Source of the DNA: Kallipyga massiliensis ph2
GTDB lineage: Bacteria; Bacillota; Clostridia; Tissierellales; Peptoniphilaceae
DNA: 64,000 nt
Direction of reading: 5' to 3'
Assembly (NCBI RefSeq): GCF_000311985.1
Contig: NZ_HE978586.1
Location: 22,913-86,912, forward strand
Below are positions 43,323-50,908 of the stretch, piece after piece. The position numbers were made by a program, and so were the translations under genes. Each line of letters begins with the position of its first letter. Within the stretch, counting starts at the first letter, position 1. Under the pieces are notes generated by a model, which did no database searches, had not been told where the DNA came from, and worked only from the letters and a program-made list of their open reading frames with translations.

Positions 43323-45071
43323 ATGTTTACCATGATCAAACGTATCGTTGATTGGACAGGTTCTTATAAAAAAAGATTTTACTGGGGCATCGTCTGGTCG
43401 TTATTAGAGAATTTCTTTATTGCTTTTCCCTTGATGGGAGCGGCTTATGTTCTGAACCTTATGCTGCAGGATACGGCAGGGCTCAGGAGTTTGCACACAA
43501 AGGAAGCTTTATGGGCGCTTTTGTTTATGGTTTTCTGTGTTTTAGGTCGTTTCTTCTTCTCCTATCTGCGGGCTGTTTTTCAAGAAAGCATTGCTTATGA
43601 AAAAACAGCCGAGGAGCGCATCGAGATAGGCGATATATTAAAGCGAGTTTCCCTTGGCTTTTTTGATCGTCACAAGACCGGTGAAATTGCGGGAGCAGTT
43701 ACAACCGACTTATCTACTTTGGAATTGTATGCCATGAAGATGACGGATACGGTTATCGGAGCTTATTTGCAGACTCTTGCCATGATTCTATGCATCCTTT
43801 TTTTCTCATGGAAAGTGGCAACTGTTGCTTTAGTGGGTGTATTATGCTCTGCATTTTTCCAGCGCCGACTGGTGAAAGATAGCCGGGCAAACACAGCGGT
43901 GCGCCAGAAAGCCAATGATAGCATGATTAATGCAACACTCCAATTTATCCGTGGAATAACGGTTATTAAATCGTATGGGAGAACAGGAAGCGCCGTTGCG
44001 GAACTACAAAAATCTTTTTCCGATCAACGTGACATCAACATCAAAATAGAAAATGCTTACATGTGGACGAACGGTCTTTATCAGTTAAGCCTAAAATTGA
44101 CCTCCGTAGCAATCGCTTTTATGGTATGCCTTCAAACCATTCACGGTGAAATTTCTCTGCCTATCATGCTCATGATAGTGATCTTTTCATTTGTTATGTT
44201 TGCTCGTTTGGAAACGGTAACCGATGCTTCTCACACCTTGGAAATGATGCGAGCAGCGCTGGACAAACTTCAAACAATTAAGACGGCAAACTATATCGAC
44301 GAAGATTCAAAAGACATTGTTTTAAACAATTTTGACATTTCTTATCAGAACGTATCTTTCGCTTACGATCACAAAAATGTTATCGAGAATGTGAGCTTTT
44401 CTCTTCCCGAAAATTCAACTTTAGCCATCGTGGGACCCTCCGGTTCCGGTAAAACAACGCTCTGTAATTTGCTTGCCAGATTCTATGATGTCAATCATGG
44501 GTCTATTTCTATCGATGGACATGATATCAGAGAAATGACTTGTGATACTCTGCTGCAATATATTTCGATCGTTTTTCAGCACGTCTATCTGTTTCATGAC
44601 ACGATATTGAACAACATTCGTTTCGGCAGACCGGAAGCCAGCATCGAGGAGATTAAAGAAGCTGCCAAAAAGGCGGCTTGTCATGAATTTATTGAGAATT
44701 TACCAAACGGCTATAACACGATGCTTGGCGAAGGCGGATCGACACTTTCAGGAGGAGAAAAACAACGCTTATCCATTGCTCGTGCCATACTAAAAGATGC
44801 ACCTATCGTTATATTAGATGAAGCAACTGCCAGTGTTGATCCTGAAAACGAGCATTTCATTCAACAAGCCATATCCGCCTTGGTCAAAGGAAAAACATTG
44901 ATCGTTATTGCCCACAGGCTAAACACAATACAGTTTGCTGACAATATATTAGTTATAGACCAAGGAAAGCTGGTACAGCAGGGAACGCATGAACAGTTAA
45001 TAGAAGAAGAAGGAATATATAAAGATTTCCAGAAAATACTCAATAAGACAAGTAACTGGCAACTCAGTTGA
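43323..45071 (+). CDS. Exporter-fold ABC protein, YbtQ/IrtB-like, unit B
   Basis: A 582-residue half transporter with six helices and GPSGSGKTTLCNLLARF, LSGGEKQRLSIARAIL, VILDEATASVDPENE and IAHRLNT. It starts at the base after the stop of its partner, so a heterodimer is expected. It is the last gene of unit B and closely resembles 32824-34554 in motif order and ending (SNWQLS versus AESWKI). Confidence 0.88.
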   Translation: MFTMIKRIVDWTGSYKKRFYWGIVWSLLENFFIAFPLMGAAYVLNLMLQDTAGLRSLHTKEALWALLFMVFCVLGRFFFSYLRAVFQESIAYEKTAEERIEIGDILKRVSLGFFDRHKTGEIAGAVTTDLSTLELYAMKMTDTVIGAYLQTLAMILCILFFSWKVATVALVGVLCSAFFQRRLVKDSRANTAVRQKANDSMINATLQFIRGITVIKSYGRTGSAVAELQKSFSDQRDINIKIENAYMWTNGLYQLSLKLTSVAIAFMVCLQTIHGEISLPIMLMIVIFSFVMFARLETVTDASHTLEMMRAALDKLQTIKTANYIDEDSKDIVLNNFDISYQNVSFAYDHKNVIENVSFSLPENSTLAIVGPSGSGKTTLCNLLARFYDVNHGSISIDGHDIREMTCDTLLQYISIVFQHVYLFHDTILNNIRFGRPEASIEEIKEAAKKAACHEFIENLPNGYNTMLGEGGSTLSGGEKQRLSIARAILKDAPIVILDEATASVDPENEHFIQQAISALVKGKTLIVIAHRLNTIQFADNILVIDQGKLVQQGTHEQLIEEEGIYKDFQKILNKTSNWQLS

Positions 45072-45172
45072 AGAAATTTATTTTAATTTAGCAACTTCAA
45101 TTATTATGAAAAGGGGGACTCCTGCATGCTCATGTTTGCAGTCAGTCCCTTTTGTTTTAGGGTTAGCGCATT

Positions 45173-45277
45173 AGTTTTCGTACCCCTTGCTCATTTTCGT
45201 ACCCCTGAGTATGAGTTTCGTACCCTAAGCGGCTGTGCCGTTAAAATGTATCAAATATGTTGTTTTGTTCTCATAGA
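45173..45277. repeat. Element right-end repeat, copy 2 (right edge of unit B)
   Basis: The same 66-bp core as 37197-37262, 7,997 bp away, with CGTACCC-type boxes at 45179, 45198 and 45219. It abuts the truncated hsdM gene, marking the right border of the inserted block. Confidence 0.85.
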
Positions 45278-45969
45278 CCTTGTTGATTTCCGTCTTCCCC
45301 ACTGTCCCAATCCGGGTGAGGAGCTCGGATACGTCCGCTGGGGTGAAGAATTCCCCACCTGACTTCCCCGCATTGGAAGCATACATGGTCATGAGGTATT
45401 CGTAGGCATCACCGAAGGCATCGGTGACATGGCTCTTCACCTGACCAAGATTCATATCTGCCACCCCATCCAGGAGCTTGCAGAGCTTCTCATTCCTCTT
45501 GGCCACAGTGGAGCCCAGCTTATTGTTATTCACATCAAAGTCATCGAAGAGGCCAGAAAAGTTGCTTTCCGACTCATTCCCTTGGGCCGACTCTTCAATG
45601 GAGTGGAAGATTTTTTCCAAGGTCTCGTTGAGGTTGTCATCCCCTTTGGCTCGGACCCGGACATTGCAGAATATCTGGGAGGGATAGATAAAGAAGCCCT
45701 TCTCCTCTACCAGGCCTTGCCTGGCCTCCTCCGCCTCTTCATCTGACATCTGGGCATAGTCAAAGTCAGGTTTGCCGGCAGCGACCTCCCCTTCATTAAT
45801 GTAGTTGGTGATGTTTTCCGAAATATAGCGATAGAACATGGTTCCAAGGACATAATTCTTTAAGTCCCAACCATCCACGTCACCCCTGAGCTCATCAGCA
45901 ATGGCCCAGATAGCCCGGTGGAGTTTCCCCCCCCCCCCGCTCCTCTTGTCTTCGATTCTCGATGGCCAC
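45278..45969 (-). pseudogene. hsdM: Type I restriction methyltransferase HsdM, 3'-truncated, with G12 tract
   Basis: The translation contains DGWDLKNYVLGTMFYRYIS, GGEFFTPADVSELLTRI and TEINKVY, all characteristic of HsdM. It is cut just before the expected DPxCGSG SAM-binding motif, where the element end begins. The true start seems to be GTG at 45969 (AIENRRQEER), after AAAGGAAAAGACAA. A run of 12 C (45927-45938; G12 in the gene) then shifts the frame; 11 or 8 G would join it to LHRAIWAIADELRG. The gene is thus truncated and also off-frame, with a classic phase-variable tract. Confidence 0.8.
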
Positions 45970-46118
45970 TTGTCTTTTCCTTTCCAAAATTCGTATTTTG
46001 CAAAGGATTCCTATGATCATATGGGTTGATCACAGTATCCTTGTTTTATGAGACTTATCCTGATTTTCGATAATACAATCGACACCAGAAGTATCTAAAA
46101 AACCAAAGAAATTGTCAA

Positions 46119-46150
46119 AGAAAAGGCCCACTAGGAAGTGGGCGTTTTGG
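46119..46150. terminator. Hairpin with terminator features
   Basis: GCCCACT-AGGA-AGTGGGC followed by GTTTT on the plus strand, and by CTTTTCTTTG on the minus strand. No gene end is close by, so it may be a leftover. Confidence 0.5.
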
Positions 46151-46154
46151 GGGA

Positions 46155-46486
46155 GTAGTGTTGGTTGAGGTTTTTTAGCAAACCACCACTATAGCAATTA
46201 GGGGTGAAATAGTGTTGGTTTGCTATTTTTCGACAATCAACACTATATTTTTGAGGGCTTCATAGTGTTGATTTGGCATTTTATCAAAGCCAACACTATT
46301 CTTTTCATCCGAAACGCTATTCTTTATTCGGAAAAGTAATGTCTATTCTCAATTTTCAGCAAACTAACACTATAGATCATTCAAAATGTGTAGTGGTAGT
46401 TTGCCTTTTTTTTTGAAAACAACCACTATTGACTAGGCAAAAGCCATAGAGTTGATTCTACGTTTTTGACGAATCAACTCTATATT
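46155..46486. repeat. Second array of AGTGTTGGTT-type hairpin repeats (5 clear units, 1 degenerate)
   Basis: Hairpins start near 46156, 46209, 46262, 46391 and 46448, with one decayed copy near 46340. Arms follow the consensus of the 26495-26900 array. The last unit has TAGAGTTGATTC/GAATCAACTCTA, in which the T-to-A change of one arm is matched in the other. Spacers are AT-rich here instead of G-rich. Confidence 0.85.
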
Positions 46487-46745
46487 GAAGTGAATAAGTT
46501 TCCTATTAGCTTAAAGAAGTATCAATATAGAACTTTTTATCTTAGTTTTATAAAAATTAAACCTATTATAAAACTTTCTGTTACGAAAAGGATGCCATTA
46601 GTCAAATCATTGATAAGAGTAGTCGCCTTTAGCATAATTCACTTTAAGGTTATTTCCCTTTTCCCTATCTGTATTTATACCTATTCTGAAACCGAAATTC
46701 TTCTTATAAAATTAGATCAAGGCAATTAATCTTGTTAATCAAATC
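46487..46745. other. AT-rich stretch without a supported gene
   Basis: About 260 bp of AT-rich DNA between the hairpin array and the exonuclease stop codon. A plus-strand open frame of 87 codons lacks a ribosome-binding site and family resemblance. Nothing functional is seen. Confidence 0.5.
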
Positions 46746-47648
46746 TTATTCATCTAATAAATCATAAAAAGTCTTCTCGTCAATGATTTCAATGTCTTGA
46801 CCGTCAAGCTTTAGCTTTTCAGCCTTTTTATGTTTATTGGATTTCTTGCCTTTTAGAATAGCATGATAGTCGTTATCACCCAAGATTAAATAATTCGTCT
46901 GCTTGTTTACTCCTGCATCTAAAATGCCACCAAGGTCTACTACAATTTGCATAGCATCCTTACGCCGCATTTCCTCAAGTTTCCCAGTAAAAACAACATG
47001 TTTATTAAAGAAAAAACCATCTTCGTTAATATCTACTTCAGTGGGCTTAATCGCCTTGATATTAATTCCTCTACCCCCATTTTTGCTATATGCCCATAAA
47101 TCTTCAATACTTAGATTTCTGGTTGCCATACTTGCTTTAATAGCATCATATAATTCTTTAGTTGAAATGCAGTCTGATAAGGCACGATGTTCATTGTTAT
47201 GCAGGTCTAAATATTGGGTTAAATCGCATAGACGATGTCGCTTAAGCTCGGGATATAACTTTCGTGCGAATTGCATCGTGTCCATATATTGGTTAGGAAG
47301 TTCTGCGTTAAATCCTTTCTTTATAAATCGCATATCAAAAGGGGTGTTGTGACCAAGAATAATATCATTGCCTATAAACGTAAGTACCTCTTCTTTTACT
47401 TTAATTATAGGAGGCATCCCTTCTAACATTTCGTTTGTAATTCCAGTAAATTGTGTAATAAAATCATCTATTTCGAAGCTGGGTTTAATCAATTGACTAT
47501 AACGATTAGTTATCTCATTATTCCTAACTTTTAAGATCCCAATTTCTATGATTTCGTCATAGTAAGCAGATAATCCCGTTGTTTCCGTATCTAACACACA
47601 ATAATCATTAATGATCTGCTTAGTGTAGTTTTTATTAGCACTGGACAT
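46746..47648 (-). CDS. DnaQ-like 3'-5' exonuclease fused to a BRCT domain
   Basis: A 300-residue protein. The exonuclease fold has VLDTETTGL (ExoI, DxE), GHNTPFDMRFI (ExoII) and HRALSDCIST (ExoIII, HxAxxD). After a linker, residues 215-300 form a BRCT domain (KHVVFTGKLEEMRRKDA, NYLILGDND). This pairing occurs in Firmicutes and resembles Pol III epsilon-like nucleases with a DNA-ligase-type BRCT. Function in DNA repair or mobile DNA processing is inferred. ATG at 47648 follows AAGGGGG. The gene is AT-rich, like the island. Confidence 0.88.
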   Translation of the reverse strand: MSSANKNYTKQIINDYCVLDTETTGLSAYYDEIIEIGILKVRNNEITNRYSQLIKPSFEIDDFITQFTGITNEMLEGMPPIIKVKEEVLTFIGNDIILGHNTPFDMRFIKKGFNAELPNQYMDTMQFARKLYPELKRHRLCDLTQYLDLHNNEHRALSDCISTKELYDAIKASMATRNLSIEDLWAYSKNGGRGINIKAIKPTEVDINEDGFFFNKHVVFTGKLEEMRRKDAMQIVVDLGGILDAGVNKQTNYLILGDNDYHAILKGKKSNKHKKAEKLKLDGQDIEIIDEKTFYDLLDE

Positions 47649-47990
47649 AAAAGCCACCCCCTTATTATTAAGAATTATCCCCTAGATCACTAACTACAAT
47701 TATATTAAATAAGTTTATCTTCAACAGCAAAAAGCACATCAATAGATTGCTGAGAACCTTCATTTTATCCAGTCATGTTTATAGTCTATTAAGCAATGCT
47801 TAAACACCCTGCTTCTCCCACTCGACTTCCGAACATAACAAATCAAACCTTAGGCAAGCTGCCAACTTCTATTAGTGTGCTGGAATAAATTCCCTCTCTT
47901 CTCAAGGAGAGCTTTCTATTCAGACCCTTTTCGACGATTATATCGTAATACTCATAACTGGGTCCCACTTTCCGGATGTAAGACTTTAAA
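47649..47990. other. Intergenic region without a recognised feature
   Basis: About 340 bp with no convincing gene on either strand. It lies between the exonuclease start and the terminator of a broken acetamidase gene and may be decayed coding DNA. Confidence 0.5.
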
Positions 47991-48022
47991 AGAAAACCGT
48001 AGTAGAAACTACGGTTTGATTT
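47990..48022 (-). terminator. Terminator behind the acetamidase fragment
   Basis: A perfect 9-bp stem AAACCGTAG/CTACGGTTT (47994-48002 and 48009-48017), with TCTTTT following on the minus strand. Confidence 0.75.
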
Positions 48023-48049
48023 CTGTATTCAATTGACCAAATTCCTAAA

Positions 48050-48448
48050 TTATAGAGACTGAAGCAACTTTTCCAAACTCAACACTTCTTGTAAAATGCT
48101 GGCTCGATAGGTCTTCATTGGATTGACCAGTTGAGAAACTTCTAAATCCACCGCCAATGAGCCGATGATATACGCCTCTTCAAAAGAGATATTCAGCGCC
48201 TTGGCAATGTGATGAATGTCGACTTCCGCCGCCTTGAAAGATGCTTCGTCACCGGTCTCTCCGGAGGCAAGGAAAGAAATTCTCCCATCATGAGCAAGGA
48301 AAGGCCATTCCACACCTTTCCCTTTTTTTATTAGTTCAAAGCCTACCCTTACATCCCCTTTTGTTTCCAAGGCCGCAAAGGACATCTCCCCATCACCCAT
48401 GCAAGCGTGGCAGTCCCCAGGGGCAAACATGGCCCCATCTTGGCCGTC
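48050..48448 (-). pseudogene. Acetamidase/formamidase, C-terminal fragment
   Basis: Roughly 130 residues matching only the C-terminal half of the acetamidase/formamidase family, recognised by GAMFAPGDCHACMGDGE near its beginning. The family is normally about 300 residues. Upstream the frame runs into the end of the next gene on the same strand, so the N-terminal half is lost. It is likely a deletion product at the island border. An internal Met could start a short peptide, but the active-site half is incomplete. Confidence 0.75.
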
Positions 48449-48456
48449 GTTTTTTA

Positions 48457-48774
48457 TTATTTTCTTCGTGAAATCAAACTCCCCAAAAAGCTTCCCACCA
48501 GAGCAAGAAAGCCATAGGCCGGACCATATATGATGGCGGTTTCATTAAAGAAGGTAAATACAGCGGGAAGGAAGACTACCAGGACCAGTAAGGGATAGAG
48601 CCAGTCCCAAGAGTGTTTCATCCCATAAAACTCGGATGAAACAAGGATGATGGCGGGGATGGCCACCAGGAGGATGGCCATCCCACTTCCGGTATCGATG
48701 ATAAAAAGGGGCAGGACATAAAAGGCCAGGATAGCAACCAGTAGATAGGGGACCATGGGTCGGAGTCTATTCAT
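48457..48774 (-). CDS. Small multi-span membrane protein
   Basis: A 105-residue protein with about four hydrophobic helices and a GSFLGSLISRRK ending. ATG at 48774 follows TTGAGGT at 8 nt. It is not recognised as a known family. GC content fits the backbone. It is divergent from the Fic gene, and its stop lies almost on the acetamidase remnant. Confidence 0.6.
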   Translation of the reverse strand: MNRLRPMVPYLLVAILAFYVLPLFIIDTGSGMAILLVAIPAIILVSSEFYGMKHSWDWLYPLLVLVVFLPAVFTFFNETAIIYGPAYGFLALVGSFLGSLISRRK

Positions 48775-48881
48775 GAGCAATACCTCAACTTTCTTTCAGT
48801 TCGTCGTATATCTTTCACTGTTTCTTTATTTTATCATTCTTCGTCCTGGAGACTCCTTTTTTAGAGAAGAATACAGAAATC

Positions 48882-48946
48882 ATCTTTACTTAGATATGCA
48901 AAAATCTTTACTTACATAGGGTGTTCTGAGAAAAAAAGTAAAGATC
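48882..48946. promoter_or_regulatory. Iterated sites upstream of the Fic gene
   Basis: ATCTTTACTTA at 48882 and again at 48904 (22 bp apart), with the inverse AGTAAAGAT at 48938-48946, just before the Fic ribosome-binding site CAGGAGG. A candidate binding region for the N-terminal HTH of the Fic protein. Confidence 0.5.
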
Positions 48947-48958
48947 AGGAGGCATAGC

Positions 48959-49870
48959 ATGTATAACTACGATGGTTTATATGAATTATTAAAGCAGAGG
49001 AACTTGAACAAGTCCGACCTTGTCGACCTGCTTCATATCTCCTCAAGGACCATTGCCAAGATTTCAAAAGATGAACCGCTTTCCCCCTTTGTCATTAAGA
49101 AATTAACCAACTTTTTCTCCTGCGAAGAAAGTGATATTTATATCATAGTTACCGATAACCCCCTCCTTCAGCAACTTAAGGACGAAAAAAACCATAGAAT
49201 TTCCGGCGGATTCTACCACGAACTTCAAATACGCATGACCTACAATTCGAACCATATCGAAGGAAGCACGTTGAGCGAAGAACAAACGAGACGGATCTTT
49301 GAGACGAGCACCCTTGACGGTAGCGATGGCCTTCCTGTGGATGATATCATCGAAACGGTGAATCACTTTCGAGCTATTGATTACTGTATTGATATCGCCG
49401 AAGAGCCCTTGACGGAAGAAATCATCAAAAAACTCCACTATCTTGTAAAGCGAGGAACAAAAGATGAGACTCTGTCCTGGTTTCAGGTTGGGGAATATAA
49501 AAGCCGCCCAAATGTTGTTGGAGGAATGGAAACCTCCTCTCCTGAGGATGTCGCATCCGATATGAAAGCCCTACTGGCGGCATACCATAAAAAGAAAAAA
49601 ATCTCCCTGGAAGAGATCATTGATTTCCATTTTCGATTCGAAGGCATCCATCCCTTTCAGGAAGGGAATGGCCGTGTTGGTCGGTTGATTGCCTTTAAGG
49701 AATGCCTCCACCATAAGCTGGTCCCCTTTATCATCGAGGACCGAAAAAAATACTTCTATTATCGTGGTTTGCGAGAATACCTGACCGATCCCGGATACCT
49801 AATTGGCACCTGTTATGATGGACAAGATACCGTAAGAGGCATGCTTGAACTTTTTGACATGAAAAATTAA
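48959..49870 (+). CDS. Fic-domain protein with N-terminal helix-turn-helix
   Basis: A 303-residue protein. Residues 1-65 resemble a Cro/C1-type HTH (NKSDLVDLLHISSRTIAKI). The catalytic Fic motif HPFQEGNGRVGR begins at His 231 and is intact, so AMP or another nucleotide moiety could be transferred to a target. SNHIEG at 97-102 matches the (S/T)xxxE(G/N) inhibitory motif of class II Fic proteins, meaning built-in autoinhibition. The HTH and iterated sites upstream suggest autoregulation. The protein target is unknown. Its stop overlaps the convergent gene by 4 bp. Confidence 0.9.
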   Translation: MYNYDGLYELLKQRNLNKSDLVDLLHISSRTIAKISKDEPLSPFVIKKLTNFFSCEESDIYIIVTDNPLLQQLKDEKNHRISGGFYHELQIRMTYNSNHIEGSTLSEEQTRRIFETSTLDGSDGLPVDDIIETVNHFRAIDYCIDIAEEPLTEEIIKKLHYLVKRGTKDETLSWFQVGEYKSRPNVVGGMETSSPEDVASDMKALLAAYHKKKKISLEEIIDFHFRFEGIHPFQEGNGRVGRLIAFKECLHHKLVPFIIEDRKKYFYYRGLREYLTDPGYLIGTCYDGQDTVRGMLELFDMKN

Positions 49871-50832
49871 ATCTGCCCCATAAAATCTTCTTTCACTTGG
49901 ATCAAGCTCAGGGCCATGGTAAAGGCCCAGAGGCAGAGGGCAAAAAGTCCATAGAGGGGCCGGGCAGCAAAAATACCCAGGGAGGTCAGGGCCAGGAAGC
50001 AGTAGCCATAGAGGGCCATCCAAAAGAGGATGAGGACCTTGTCCTTTTTCCCCTGCCAGGAGATCCTGTGAGCTTGGTCTTTTAGGATGACCAGGATCTT
50101 CCCCAGGATGGCCAGCCAAAGGGCCACAAAGGCGAGAAAGCTGGTCCATTCATCGGAAATCCCGTCCAAATAGAGGGCGATACCTGAGGCCAGGGCAACA
50201 AAAATGACCGCTCCCCATCCGATGAGGACCACCCGGAGGGCCATCATGAGGATACTCTGCCATCTTGACCGACCGGTCTCCCCTCCTCCATGACCCCCTA
50301 AGGCCTTTTTCTTTAAGCGGTCCTCATGGCGGAGGGTCAGGTAGATGAGGGCCGGCGTTTCGAAGAGATAGCCCAGGAAGTTGACCCAGATGATGCTCAT
50401 CCACATATGGTGGTTGATGTCCAGGTTGATGGGCCGACCGTCCCAGACCCAGAAGCCGCCACTTAAGCGGATGGCGGCAACATCCAGGAGGAGGTCCATG
50501 GAGACGACCAGCCAGCCGGAGATGAGGGCGGTCGTCAGATGGCTGCCATTGAATTTTCCGGCAATCCGGAGGGCGCATACCGCTACCCCGCCCCACATGA
50601 GGCCTCCGAAGAAGGGGAATTGGTAGGGCGGGATGCCGATGGAGAGGTAGTAGAGGTCGCTGTAGTGGTAGATGTCCGTCAGGCGGACGGCGCCCAGCTC
50701 CAGGGTAAAGCCGGCCAGGGCGCCGGACAAAAAGACCTGGAGTTCCTTCCAATCCCTTGCTTTGATGATGTCCACAAGAAGGATGGCGGTCAGGGCGTAA
50801 CAAAGAAGTTCAAAAGCGTTAATCCAGTTCAT
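49867..50832 (-). CDS. Multi-span membrane protein, possibly DUF422/carotenoid-biosynthesis-like
   Basis: A 321-residue protein with about eight helices. LVVSMDLLLDVAAIRLSGGF and WVWDGRP weakly resemble the Asp-rich helix of the carotenoid hydratase-like DUF422 family. Several His residues cluster in LDINHHMW. The assignment is tentative and no pigment genes are nearby. It is convergent with the Fic gene and is separated from the symporter gene by a terminator. Confidence 0.45.
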   Translation of the reverse strand: MNWINAFELLCYALTAILLVDIIKARDWKELQVFLSGALAGFTLELGAVRLTDIYHYSDLYYLSIGIPPYQFPFFGGLMWGGVAVCALRIAGKFNGSHLTTALISGWLVVSMDLLLDVAAIRLSGGFWVWDGRPINLDINHHMWMSIIWVNFLGYLFETPALIYLTLRHEDRLKKKALGGHGGGETGRSRWQSILMMALRVVLIGWGAVIFVALASGIALYLDGISDEWTSFLAFVALWLAILGKILVILKDQAHRISWQGKKDKVLILFWMALYGYCFLALTSLGIFAARPLYGLFALCLWAFTMALSLIQVKEDFMGQI

Positions 50833-50867
50833 CAGTCAGCTCCCGGGGGTTCAATAGGGTTCGCGAT

Positions 50868-50900
50868 AAAAAAGGAGAGGGGTGTCCCCCTCTCCGCTTG
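50868..50900 (-). terminator. Terminator of the alanine symporter gene
   Basis: A perfect 9-bp stem GGAGAGGGG/CCCCTCTCC (50874-50882 and 50887-50895), then TTTTTTATC on the minus strand. Confidence 0.9.
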
Positions 50901-50908
50901 ATGAAATA

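Noticed and set aside
46155-46486. Integron attC-site array
   Set aside because: Inverted repeats of similar size occur, but there are no gene cassettes, no integrase and no attC core sites.
46466-46729. Possible 87-codon gene next to the second hairpin array
   Set aside because: No ribosome-binding site, it starts inside the last hairpin, and its composition looks like AT-rich intergenic DNA.
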